DNA of 6,144 nucleotides from Candidatus Sulfotelmatobacter sp. (GCA_030049565.1 JASIKQ010000604.1:1-6144), one strand, 5' to 3'. Positions 1 to 5,916 are shown, counted from the stretch's first letter. The notes: generated by a model from the sequence alone, not told the origin. Translations and numbers: made by a program.

Positions 1-35
1 GCCCGGCATTGCAGGTCTTAGTTACAATCTCCGGC

Positions 36-1166
36 ATGAAATACAAGCAGCTGGCTGCGCGCAGAGAATTCCGCAGCAAAATCGCCGTACAAATCACAGT
101 TGTTCTATTTCTGCTGCTCGGCTGCGCCGCAGCGCAGCAGGCTTCTGCCTCGGATTTCAGTGCGCAGATCGACCGTATTGCGGCTCAGCAGATGGAGAAA
201 CAGCACATCCCTGCGATGACCGTTGCGGTCGCGCAGCAGGGGAGCGTAGTTTACTCAAAAGGATTTGGAACGGCTGATTTGGAAAATGCAGTGCCGGCCA
301 CGTCCGAGACGCTCATTCGCACCGGATCGATCGCGAAGACCATCACCGCGAGCGCCGCGATGACGCTAGTTGAAGCGGGCAAGTTGGACCTGGATGCTCC
401 GGTGCAGAAATATTGTCCTGCGTTCCCGCACAAGCATGAGACCATCACCACGCGGGAACTGCTCACGCATACCTCGGGCATCCGCCATTACAGAGACAGC
501 GAGATTGACAGCACGAAGCACTACACGAGCATGAGCGATGGCTTTGTCATCTTTGCCTCCGATCCGCTGCTCTTCAAACCGGGAACAAAATTCAGCTACA
601 GCACGTATGGCTACACGGTTGCCGGATGCGTGATCGAAGGCGCCTCGGGCGAGAAGTATTTCGACTACGTCCGCCAGCACGTGCTGATTCCGGCCGGCAT
701 GACTCACACCTTCGTTGACGACGTGTTCACCATCGTGCCGCATCGCACGCGCGGGTATCAGTTCAAACAAGGAAAAGTTGAGAACGCCGGCCTGATGGAC
801 TCAAGTTATAAAATCCCCGGCGGCGGCCTCGTCACCACGGCCGAAGATATGGTGCGCTTCGGCACCGCTTTGATGGGCGGCAAGATCGTGAAGCCCGAAA
901 CACTGGCCGCGATGTGGAAACCTACCGGTCTTCCACAACGCAAGAGTGGAAAGCCCTCAGTGTATGGAATGGGCTTCTCCGTGCACACGGTTGACGGCCA
1001 ACTGTACATTTCGCACAGTGGCGGCCAGCAAGGCACGAGCACAGACATGGCGTTCATTCCCGGCAAGGACTTCGCGGTCGCAGTGCTGACCAACAATGAA
1101 GATGCCGAACCCTTCGACGTGATTCGTTCGATTCTGGATCTTTACGGGATGCCACATCCACAATAA
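36..1166 (+). CDS. Exported serine hydrolase, beta-lactamase fold (class C / peptidase S12-like)
   Basis: Predicted 376-residue serine hydrolase of the beta-lactamase / D-alanyl-D-alanine carboxypeptidase superfamily (Pfam Beta-lactamase), acting outside the cytoplasmic membrane. Counting from the ATG at 36, the SxxK nucleophile motif is SIAK at 98-101. The second motif is Y188-S-T, in the usual FSYSxxGY context. The third is H327-S-G-G, the HSG variant common in esterase-like and peptidase-like members in place of KTG. The family hallmark LLTHTSGI lies near residue 145. The N-terminus has a basic stretch and then a hydrophobic core ending LLLGC at C30, so it may be a lipoprotein; cleavage after the ASA just downstream is the alternative. 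An in-frame TTG at 9 would add nine residues ahead of the signal peptide, so I prefer the ATG, although no clear Shine-Dalgarno precedes it. The gene ends in tandem stops TAA-TAG. The substrate (peptidoglycan peptide, ester or beta-lactam) cannot be told. Fold assignment is firm, specificity unknown. Confidence 0.9.
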   Translation: MKYKQLAARREFRSKIAVQITVVLFLLLGCAAAQQASASDFSAQIDRIAAQQMEKQHIPAMTVAVAQQGSVVYSKGFGTADLENAVPATSETLIRTGSIAKTITASAAMTLVEAGKLDLDAPVQKYCPAFPHKHETITTRELLTHTSGIRHYRDSEIDSTKHYTSMSDGFVIFASDPLLFKPGTKFSYSTYGYTVAGCVIEGASGEKYFDYVRQHVLIPAGMTHTFVDDVFTIVPHRTRGYQFKQGKVENAGLMDSSYKIPGGGLVTTAEDMVRFGTALMGGKIVKPETLAAMWKPTGLPQRKSGKPSVYGMGFSVHTVDGQLYISHSGGQQGTSTDMAFIPGKDFAVAVLTNNEDAEPFDVIRSILDLYGMPHPQ

Positions 1167-1292
1167 TAGGTGAATATCGCATATCTCAGAAACCGCGGCT
1201 CTTTTGCATTTGGAACTGAAGCGGACATAAAGTGGTGGACGTCCCGACCCCCGCTCTCCTATTTTTCCCGTAAGATTTCCCTTGTTTTTTGG

Positions 1293-1298
1293 TATAGT
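1293..1298 (+). promoter_or_regulatory. Possible -10 element for a near-leaderless MFS transcript
   Basis: TATAGT matches five of six bases of the sigma-70 -10 consensus and ends ten bases before the MFS start codon, so transcription from it would begin only a few bases before the ATG. No -35 box is recognisable at 16-18 bases upstream. The rest of the 142-base gap (1167-1308) shows no convincing terminator or other signal; a weaker TTGCAT / CATAAA pair lies at 1204-1231. Confidence 0.25.
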
Positions 1299-1308
1299 TC
1301 ACCCGGTC

Positions 1309-2640
1309 ATGTCAAGCGCGGCGCTAAACCAGCCTGCCGGTCCCGAGCCGGTTCCCAGTCCCATTGCACCAGCTTCTCTCACCCGCAACCAAATCCGCGG
1401 CTTCTGGGCCTCGTGGGGCGGATGGACGTTGGACGGCATGGACTCGGTCATCTACGCTCTGGTGCTGGTTCCCGCGATGACCGCGTTACTTCCGCATAGC
1501 GGCATTGCCCCCACGAAAGTCAACATCGGCTACTACGGGTCTTTATCATTCACACTTTTTTTAATTGGCTGGGGCCTCGCGTTCCTGTGGGGCCCGGTGG
1601 GGGACAAATTCGGACGCGTGCGCACGCTGATGCTGACCATTGTGTGGTATTCGGTCTTCACCTTCCTGAGCGCCTTCGTCGCCAATTGGTGGCAGCTTGC
1701 CATTCTACGTCTGCTCGCCGGCATTGGCATCGGTGGAGAATGGGCCATGGGAGGCACTTTCGTCGCCGAAGAGTGGCCCGAGAGTCGCCGGCGCATGGGC
1801 GCCGGATTCATGCATACCGGGTATTACGTGGGCTTCTTTCTCGCCTCGCTGGCTAATTACGCGATCGGCAGCCATTATGGATGGCGCGCCATGTTTATCG
1901 TCGGCGGCTTGCCGGCGCTGCTGCTGGCCTGGCTGCGGCACGGGGTGACGGAGCCAAACACCTGGAAGAGGAAAGAGAGCGTGATTCGCTCGTGGGCCAT
2001 TTGGCGTCCGTTTGCCGTGCTTTTTGCGAAGCAGTGGCGCCGCCGCACTATTCTGAACGCGTTGTTCATGCTGGCTTCCATTTGCGGATTGTGGGCGGGC
2101 ACGGTCTATGTTCCGACGGCGATTACTACACTGGCGCAGGCGGGCGGCCGCGCGGCTCCGGCAGCGGCAAAGATCGCCTCCTACGGGATGATGATGATTT
2201 CGTTCGCCACCATTCTGGGCTGCCTGATTATGCCGTGGCTGGCCGAGCGCCTGAGCCGCCGCGGCGCGCTTACATTTTTCTTCACCCTCATGTTGATCTT
2301 CATCGCCGTGACTTTTGGCAAGGTCTTTTATATGGGTCCCAGCGCCTTGCCGTTGTTCTTCGTTTGCCTCTTCTTTCTCGGGCTGGGCGGGGCTAACTTC
2401 GCGGTCTATACGCTCTGGCTGCCTGAGCAATATCCGACAGAGTGCCGCGCCAGCGCATTCGCCTTCGCCACATCTTTTGCACGCTTCGGGGGAGCTGGGA
2501 TTTCTTTTCTGGTCGCCACCGGGGTGCGACATTACGGGTCGCTGGGAATCCCGGTCGCGCTGACATCGATTGCGTTTGGGCTCGGATTGCTTTTAATTCC
2601 ATTCGGCGCGGAGACGCGCGGGCAGCGATTGCCGGGGTAA
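1309..2640 (+). CDS. MFS permease, metabolite:H+ symporter / sialate-transporter-like
   Basis: Predicted 443-residue inner-membrane proton-coupled uptake carrier with about 12 transmembrane helices, the normal MFS length. Helix 1 carries a D42-G-M-D45 pair like the acidic motif of aromatic-acid and metabolite:H+ symporters. The loop 2-3 signature is G95-P-V-G-D99-K-F-G-R103. Helix 4 and the following loop read GIGIGGEW (138-145) and AEEWPESRRR (153-162), which are typical of MHS and NanT/ShiA-like carriers. LAERLSRRG (311-319) is the second-half counterpart of the loop signature. PEQYPTECRASAFAF (372-386) and the closing ETRGQRLP are also standard for this group. The long charged loop around 212-245 is the usual central loop. 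The ATG at 1309 gives a polar N-terminus before helix 1; an upstream in-frame TTG at 1282 is possible but lies ahead of the -10-like box. No Shine-Dalgarno is visible. The solute is unknown: an organic acid, sugar acid or sialate-like compound is plausible, and no catabolic neighbour points to one. Confidence 0.92.
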   Translation: MSSAALNQPAGPEPVPSPIAPASLTRNQIRGFWASWGGWTLDGMDSVIYALVLVPAMTALLPHSGIAPTKVNIGYYGSLSFTLFLIGWGLAFLWGPVGDKFGRVRTLMLTIVWYSVFTFLSAFVANWWQLAILRLLAGIGIGGEWAMGGTFVAEEWPESRRRMGAGFMHTGYYVGFFLASLANYAIGSHYGWRAMFIVGGLPALLLAWLRHGVTEPNTWKRKESVIRSWAIWRPFAVLFAKQWRRRTILNALFMLASICGLWAGTVYVPTAITTLAQAGGRAAPAAAKIASYGMMMISFATILGCLIMPWLAERLSRRGALTFFFTLMLIFIAVTFGKVFYMGPSALPLFFVCLFFLGLGGANFAVYTLWLPEQYPTECRASAFAFATSFARFGGAGISFLVATGVRHYGSLGIPVALTSIAFGLGLLLIPFGAETRGQRLPG

Positions 2641-2647
2641 AATTCCT

Positions 2648-2682
2648 GGCTTCGGGCTCCGGCTTTCGGGCTTCAGGCTTCG
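2648..2682 (+). repeat. Five tandem degenerate GGCTTCG heptamers
   Basis: Five consecutive 7-base units read GGCTTCG, GGCTCCG, GCTTTCG, GGCTTCA and GGCTTCG. They begin eight bases after the MFS stop codon. Tracts of this GCTTCGG type are, to my knowledge, frequent between genes in Acidobacteriota. The tract lies outside the two genes as I call them, although a TTG-started extension of the downstream gene would begin just after it. Confidence 0.75.
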
Positions 2683-2835
2683 GCGTTGGGATTTGCTTTC
2701 TCGACAACCACCCCCCTACTTGTGAGTGTGATCGCGATTTTGCATCAGCAATCGACGATGCAAAACGAGACTTTCGTAACCCTACGAATGCCGCCGTTCG
2801 TGATAAGTTCGGGCCAACTACATGGGGCCTGCTGG

Positions 2836-2839
2836 GGAG
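2836..2839 (+). promoter_or_regulatory. Shine-Dalgarno deciding the GTG start of the DUF1624 gene
   Basis: GGAG, within GGGGAGAG, lies eight bases before the GTG at 2848. The other in-frame candidates (TTG 2686, ATG 2758, ATG 2788, ATG 2872) lack a comparable purine-rich site at proper spacing. The GTG also places the start about 30 residues before the conserved LLRG motif. Confidence 0.5.
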
Positions 2840-2847
2840 AGTTTGCA

Positions 2848-4116
2848 GTGGCTGTCGAGTCTGTTGCCTCAATGCCGCCCATTGTCGCGGTGCGCGAAGT
2901 TTTGCGCCTGCCGAGTGCCCAAGTCCGATTACCGCGTCTAGATTGCGTTGATTTACTGCGTGGAGTGGTCATGGTCCTCATGGCCCTGGACCACGCACGG
3001 ATCTTCTTTGGCTTTGGATTGGTGCCCGAAGACCTCTCAGACACATCCGGGCCACTCTTCTTCACGCGGTTCGTCACTCATTTTTGTGCTCCGGTGTTTT
3101 TTCTTCTGGCTGGCGCAGGCGGGTACTTGTCGCTCGACCAAGGGAAGTCGGTCGCGCAAGTCTCAAGATTCTTCTGGACACGCGGACTTTGGCTTGTGTT
3201 GCTGGATTTGACCGTCACGTCGTACGGATGGACTTTTGTGTTTCCTGTCTGGCATAGCGGCGTGCTCTGGGCCCTTGGATGGTCGATGGTGGCAATGGCG
3301 CTTCTCGTGCGTTTGCCAGTCCCCTGGATTGCGAGTTTAGGCACGGCAATAATAGTTGCTCACAATCTGCTCGACTCCGTGAATCCTGCTGTATTCGGAA
3401 AATTCGCAGGTTTGTGGCTCCTTCTGCACGGCCACGGCTGGTTTCGGATTGTGCCCGGCAAGAGTGTGTTCGTCGTTCTGTTCGCCCTGATTCCGTGGGT
3501 AGGAGTAATGGCCTTGGGTTACGCCCTTGGCGCTCTCCTGCGAAAAGGCGACTGGCCGAAAAAGCTTTGTGGCATTGGCGCAATCTTAACGATTGCTTTC
3601 TTAATCTTGAGAATCTTCCGCTTGTATGGCAACGGTCAGCCTAGCTTGCAGCCGTGGGCTCCGGATGTCGCGGGTCCCTGGCACGTGCAAGCAACTCTAA
3701 CTCTGACCATCGTTTCTTTCTTCAATACCTTGAAATATCCCCCCTCCCTGCAATTCCTGCTGATGACTCTTGGGCCATCACTCATGGTTTTGGCATGGTT
3801 CGGCAGAATCAATACGCAACGAGCACTGGCTCGATTTCTTCTGGTTTTCGGTCGCGTGCCTCTGTTTTATTACGTTCTCCATATCTACCTGATTCACAGC
3901 ATGGCGGTCTGGATCGCCTGGGTGTTCCACCAGCCCAGCGCTTGGCTTATATATGGAGGACCCTGGCTGTGCTTGCGTCCACAGCAGTATGGCCATGGCT
4001 TGCTCTTCATTTACGCGATGTGGGTGACCGCCGTTGCTCTGCTCTACGTGCCGTGCAAATGGCTCATGAATTTCAAGCGAGAGCACAGGGAGTGGTGGTG
4101 GCTCAGGTACATCTAG
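2848..4116 (+). CDS. DUF1624 / heparan-alpha-glucosaminide N-acetyltransferase-like membrane protein
   Basis: Predicted 422-residue polytopic inner-membrane protein of the DUF1624 (HGSNAT catalytic-domain-like) family. From the GTG start it shows D35-L-L-R38-G, followed by a hydrophobic helix ending L-D48-H49-A-R. That His aligns by position with the proposed acetyl-accepting histidine of the lysosomal enzyme (family knowledge, not proven here). THFCAP (77-82) opens the second helix, as is usual for bacterial members. NTLKYPPSLQFLLMTLGP (about 293-310) and FGRVPLFYYVLHIYLIHS (334-351) are family-typical C-terminal signatures. Roughly ten membrane segments are apparent. The likely role is acyl transfer across the membrane from cytoplasmic acyl-CoA to a periplasmic sugar or envelope glycan, but bacterial members are largely uncharacterised. 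The reading frame stays open upstream to a TTG at 2686, which would add 54 residues of poor, non-family sequence. The gene stands alone, about 207 bases after the MFS gene, and no terminator follows closely. Confidence 0.88.
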   Translation: MAVESVASMPPIVAVREVLRLPSAQVRLPRLDCVDLLRGVVMVLMALDHARIFFGFGLVPEDLSDTSGPLFFTRFVTHFCAPVFFLLAGAGGYLSLDQGKSVAQVSRFFWTRGLWLVLLDLTVTSYGWTFVFPVWHSGVLWALGWSMVAMALLVRLPVPWIASLGTAIIVAHNLLDSVNPAVFGKFAGLWLLLHGHGWFRIVPGKSVFVVLFALIPWVGVMALGYALGALLRKGDWPKKLCGIGAILTIAFLILRIFRLYGNGQPSLQPWAPDVAGPWHVQATLTLTIVSFFNTLKYPPSLQFLLMTLGPSLMVLAWFGRINTQRALARFLLVFGRVPLFYYVLHIYLIHSMAVWIAWVFHQPSAWLIYGGPWLCLRPQQYGHGLLFIYAMWVTAVALLYVPCKWLMNFKREHREWWWLRYI

Positions 4117-4285
4117 CTCTCTGAGTTGCAGTCTTGGCCCGATGAGGGTATGAGTCCGCCCTTCAAAGCATGAAAGGTAAGAAACTTCCCAACTGTCCCT
4201 CCGGACTGCTTACTGTTTTTCAGCTTTTCCGGGTGCTAAGCGCCGCGCTATTTTCAGTTTCCCCTTTTGGAAGCTTTTCTCCCTG

Positions 4286-4424
4286 GGGGCTCTGGGCTAA
4301 ACCCCGTTGGAAGAGGGAAGGCCTTTCTCGCAGCGCTGAAGCCCTCCACCCTATCACGCCAAAACCGGGCGTGCTTGGGGCTCTGGCGCTGCGCCACCCA
4401 AAATCCCCCGCGGCTGAGGCCGCG
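4286..4424. repeat. Palindromic intergenic repeat block
   Basis: This block is built of nested inverted repeats. One large imperfect hairpin pairs CAGCGC (4331-4336) with GCGCTG (4386-4391), AGCCC (4340-4344) with GGGCT (4378-4382), and CACGCC (4355-4360) with GGCGTG (4368-4373) around an AAAACCG loop. A second hairpin, CGCGGC-TGAG-GCCGCG, lies at 4409-4424. GGGGCTCTGG occurs twice, at 4286-4295 and 4377-4386. The element GCAGCGCTGAAG (4330-4341) recurs at 5917-5928. The block resembles the dispersed intergenic repeats of Acidobacteriota (inference). An open frame of 100 codons crosses it (4170-4472) but looks like repeat translation rather than a protein. From 4117 to 4285 I see nothing else definable. 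Confidence 0.55.
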
Positions 4425-4529
4425 CCCCTTCAAGGCTTGGACGCGATTTCCACAGGTTCTCATCTTGCTTAGGCTCAGTTGACCTTGTGGCGCAGTGGGT
4501 GATCTGAAGGCTTAGAATCGGGCGACATA

Positions 4530-4560
4530 GGCGGCGGGAGAAGTACTGCCGCTATTTTTT
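4530..4560 (+). terminator. Strong intrinsic terminator without an adjacent gene
   Basis: GCGGCGG (4531-4537) pairs with CTGCCGC (4546-4552), with one G-U pair, around the loop GAGAAGTA. It is followed by TA and six T residues (4555-4560), which is the classical GC-stem plus U-tract arrangement on the plus strand. It lies 414 bases after the stop of the DUF1624 gene and 200 bases before the receiver gene. It therefore ends either a very long 3' untranslated region or an unannotated transcript. Confidence 0.6.
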
Positions 4561-4590
4561 GCATAAAAAGCCCGTAAGTGCAAGGAAATG

Positions 4591-4624
4591 GCCCACTTCT
4601 CGCAAGAAAACGCGGGAAGTGGGC
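4591..4624. repeat. Long hairpin, copy 1 of a tandem hairpin pair
   Basis: Thirteen bases (4591-4603) pair with 4612-4624 around the eight-base loop AAGAAAAC, with a single G-U pair. No T-run follows, so it is not an intrinsic terminator. Its core, TTCTCGCAA then AAAACGCG, is shared with the hairpin at 4644-4666, and the hexamer GCAAGG precedes both copies. Confidence 0.7.
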
Positions 4625-4643
4625 GCCTTAGCTCAGGGCAAGG

Positions 4644-4666
4644 TTTCTCGCAAAAAACGCGAGAAA
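4644..4666. repeat. Hairpin, copy 2 of a tandem hairpin pair
   Basis: TTTCTCGC (4644-4651) and GCGAGAAA (4659-4666) form a perfect eight-base stem around AAAAAAC. It lies 19 bases after copy 1 and shares its core. GAAATGGCC occurs immediately before and into copy 1 (4585-4593) and again at the end of copy 2 (4663-4671), so the two look like diverged repeats of one unit. Confidence 0.7.
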
Positions 4667-4694
4667 TGGCCTCGCTTAGGAGAAGTGTTCGATA

Positions 4695-4716
4695 CCATAC
4701 GGTGAATCGCGTATGG
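4695..4716 (+). other. Small hairpin upstream of the receiver gene
   Basis: CCATACG (4695-4701) and CGTATGG (4710-4716) form a perfect seven-base stem with the loop GTGAATCG. It ends 30 bases before the ribosome-binding site of the receiver gene and has no T-run. It could be a leader structure or an operator; function is unknown. Confidence 0.35.
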
Positions 4717-4746
4717 ACCCGGCAACAGGCGTTCTCTAGAGTAAGT

Positions 4747-4752
4747 GGGGAG
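4747..4752 (+). promoter_or_regulatory. Shine-Dalgarno deciding the TTG start of the receiver gene
   Basis: GGGGAG ends seven bases before the TTG at 4760. The GTG at 4745 is the alternative start, but it would place this purine run inside the coding region and has only a weak site of its own. Confidence 0.55.
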
Positions 4753-4759
4753 ATTACCC

Positions 4760-5152
4760 TTGGGAGTACGCATTCTCATTGCCGACGATCACGAATCGGT
4801 GCTGCGGCGCGTGCGGGGAACGCTGGAGGCGGAGCCCGGTTGGAAGGTTTGCGGTGAGGCTGTGAGTGGGCGCGACGCGATCGCGGAGGCTGCGAGGCTG
4901 AAGCCAGATCTGGTGATTCTAGATTTCGCAATGCCCCAGCTGGATGGGCTGAAAACGGCCTCAGAAATCAGCACACTTCTAGCAGACGTGCCGATTATTA
5001 TGTACACCATGTACGGTTCTCTGATCGGTCGGGAAGCTAACAAGCACGGAATAGCTCGGGTGGTTGATAAAAGTGACTTGCGCGCTCTAATTGCGGCCGT
5101 TAAGGAATTGCTTGGCACCGATAGGCAGCAGCCAAGCCTTGAGGCGGCCTGA
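4760..5152 (+). CDS. Single-domain response regulator (receiver only)
   Basis: Predicted 130-residue cytoplasmic CheY-like receiver domain, phosphorylated by an unidentified histidine kinase or phosphotransfer protein. From the TTG start the acidic pair is D9-D10, the phospho-acceptor is D55 in LVILDFAMP, the conserved Thr is T83 in IIMYT, and the conserved Lys is K104 in VVDKSD, so every catalytic position is present. The sequence most resembles NarL/LuxR-type receivers (RILIADDHESVLRRVRGTLE), yet the protein ends about 15 residues after the last receiver helix. It has no HTH output domain and no obvious remnant of one in the bases that follow. It may act by protein contact or as a phosphate relay or sink. 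No kinase is encoded nearby. The gene stands alone, and its upstream region is rich in hairpins. The start is unsettled between TTG 4760, with a good ribosome site, and GTG 4745, five residues longer. Confidence 0.9.
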   Translation: MGVRILIADDHESVLRRVRGTLEAEPGWKVCGEAVSGRDAIAEAARLKPDLVILDFAMPQLDGLKTASEISTLLADVPIIMYTMYGSLIGREANKHGIARVVDKSDLRALIAAVKELLGTDRQQPSLEAA

Positions 5153-5167
5153 AGGCGATCCGACCCA

Positions 5168-5191
5168 GGTGCGCCGCCCTTTAGCCGCACC
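5168..5191 (+). terminator. Weak candidate terminator after the receiver gene
   Basis: GGTGCG (5168-5173) and CGCACC (5186-5191) form a six-base stem with a 12-base loop, starting 15 bases after the receiver stop. Only ATTTCCC follows, which is a poor U-tract, so termination efficiency is doubtful. The rest of the convergent gap up to 5336 shows no better signal. Confidence 0.25.
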
Positions 5192-5336
5192 ATTTCCCAA
5201 TGAGACAGACGCTTTAGCCCGAACTCTTGCGCCTTTCTTGTGTGGTGATATGGTTCTCGCTAGTTCTCCACAGCTCTTATTTACCGACGATCCTAGCTGT
5301 CTTTACCTATGACCTATGGGCGGAAACCGCGCCCGG

Positions 5337-5507
5337 TTAGACCGGAGGGGTGCTGCGACGCCCTAAGATCAGCGTGATCAAAAACAGCACGATGAAGATA
5401 AAAAATAGAATCTTCGCGATGCCGGCCGCTGCCGCAGCTACGCCGGTAAAGCCGAGAATCCCGGCTATGATCGCAATCACCAGGAAGACTAATGTCCAGT
5501 AAAGCAT
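5337..5507 (-). CDS. UPF0391 / DUF1328 (YtjA-like) small membrane protein
   Basis: Predicted 56-residue inner-membrane protein of the DUF1328 / UPF0391 family; E. coli YtjA is of similar size. It opens [20 protein letters not shown], the family-typical first helix, followed by an alanine-rich [12 protein letters not shown] turn. A second helix spans about residues 33-49 and leads into a short polar GRRSTPPV tail. Function is unknown; relatives often sit with stress-response genes in other bacteria (family knowledge). The frame extends upstream to 5594, but the ATG at 5507 is preceded by GAGGAGG only four bases away and gives exactly the family N-terminus, so the longer frame is rejected. It converges on the receiver gene 184 bases away and is probably monocistronic. 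No clear terminator follows it. Confidence 0.93.
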   Translation of the reverse strand: MLYWTLVFLVIAIIAGILGFTGVAAAAAGIAKILFFIFIVLFLITLILGRRSTPPV

Positions 5508-5606
5508 GCTGCCTCCTCTTCCTAAACCTTGATTCGGCGTCCGCGACGGTGCGGCCAAGGATCTGGTTCTCGGTCGACACGGGCACGGTCGCAACGATCA
5601 TATGGA

Positions 5607-5634
5607 ACGATAGCCAGTTGTGGGGGTTTGGCAA
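5607..5634 (-). promoter_or_regulatory. Candidate sigma-70 promoter of the UPF0391 gene
   Basis: On the minus strand TTGCCA (5634-5629, five of six to the -35 consensus) and TATCGT (5612-5607, four of six) are separated by 16 bases. Transcription would start near 5600, giving a leader of roughly 90 bases before the ATG at 5507. Confidence 0.35.
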
Positions 5635-5636
5635 TC

Positions 5637-5654
5637 CTGCCAGGGCAGTACTGC
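5637..5654. promoter_or_regulatory. Overlapping palindromes just upstream of the UPF0391 promoter
   Basis: CTGCC-AG-GGCAG (5637-5648) and the perfect ten-base palindrome GCAGTACTGC (5645-5654) overlap. Together they lie directly upstream of the -35-like box on the minus strand, where an activator or repressor could bind. Placement is the only evidence for a regulatory role. Confidence 0.25.
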
Positions 5655-5749
5655 GGTAGAGATTTCCCTTTAAGTTGTGCGCGCTATGAGCCGCAATTTT
5701 GCCGGTCTAGGCAGTAGCTCCTACGCAGTGTGTTGCGGAAACGCGTGCC

Positions 5750-5808
5750 GTCCGCTAAGCGGACTCGGTTTATTCTATGGTTGCTCTCCCCGGCACTTAC
5801 GTGCCGGG
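5750..5808. repeat. Two perfect intergenic hairpins
   Basis: GTCCGC-TAA-GCGGAC (5750-5764) and CCCGGCAC-TTAC-GTGCCGGG (5789-5808) are perfect stems of six and eight bases, 24 bases apart. No T-run follows either, so neither is an intrinsic terminator. The CCCGGCAC/GTGCCGGG palindrome looks like a dispersed intergenic repeat (inference). Frames open here (5677-5889 and 5730-6002) read as basic, cysteine-rich, low-similarity peptides and are not believable genes. Otherwise 5655-5916 shows nothing I can assign. Confidence 0.5.
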
Positions 5809-5916
5809 CTAGTGAATGCCGTCGCTGCCGCGACTGGTGCCGGCTCATACACTCCCTGGAAAATGGCGTTCAATCACGTCAGTGGCTAAAGCCGGTCTAC
5901 GGCGGGGCGTCTTATT

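Noticed and set aside
1705..2532. 275-codon minus-strand ORF opposite the MFS gene
   Set aside because: It is a shadow of the GC-rich coding strand: highly charged, low-similarity translation with no domain, fully inside a clear MFS gene.
4195..4220. GTCC-CTCC-GGAC followed by a T-run at 4216-4220 as terminator of the DUF1624 gene
   Set aside because: A four-base stem is too short and the T-run is nine bases away from it.
4342..4385. CRISPR-like or MITE element in the repeat block
   Set aside because: There are only two partial copies, no regular spacers, no terminal inverted repeats with target duplications, and no cas or transposase gene nearby.
4170..4472. 100-codon plus-strand ORF
   Set aside because: It runs through palindromic repeat DNA, has no ribosome site, no recognisable domain and a repeat-like Pro/Ala/Leu composition; overlapping frames on both strands are equally open.
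4621..4698. tRNA-like string: GGGCGCCTTAGCTCAG followed later by GTTCGATACC
   Set aside because: The start resembles a tRNA acceptor and D-arm and the end a T-loop, but the middle is occupied by the perfect hairpin at 4644-4666. There is no matching 3' acceptor strand and no CCA, so no cloverleaf forms.
5317..5334. Inverted GGGCGG / CCGCGCCC after the UPF0391 gene
   Set aside because: The stem is interrupted and no T-run follows on the minus strand, so I do not call it a terminator.
5508..5634. N-terminal extensions of the UPF0391 gene (starts at 5594 or, in another frame, 5634)
   Set aside because: The family N-terminus MLYW begins exactly at the ATG at 5507, which has a strong ribosome site; the extension is Arg/Pro-rich non-family sequence.
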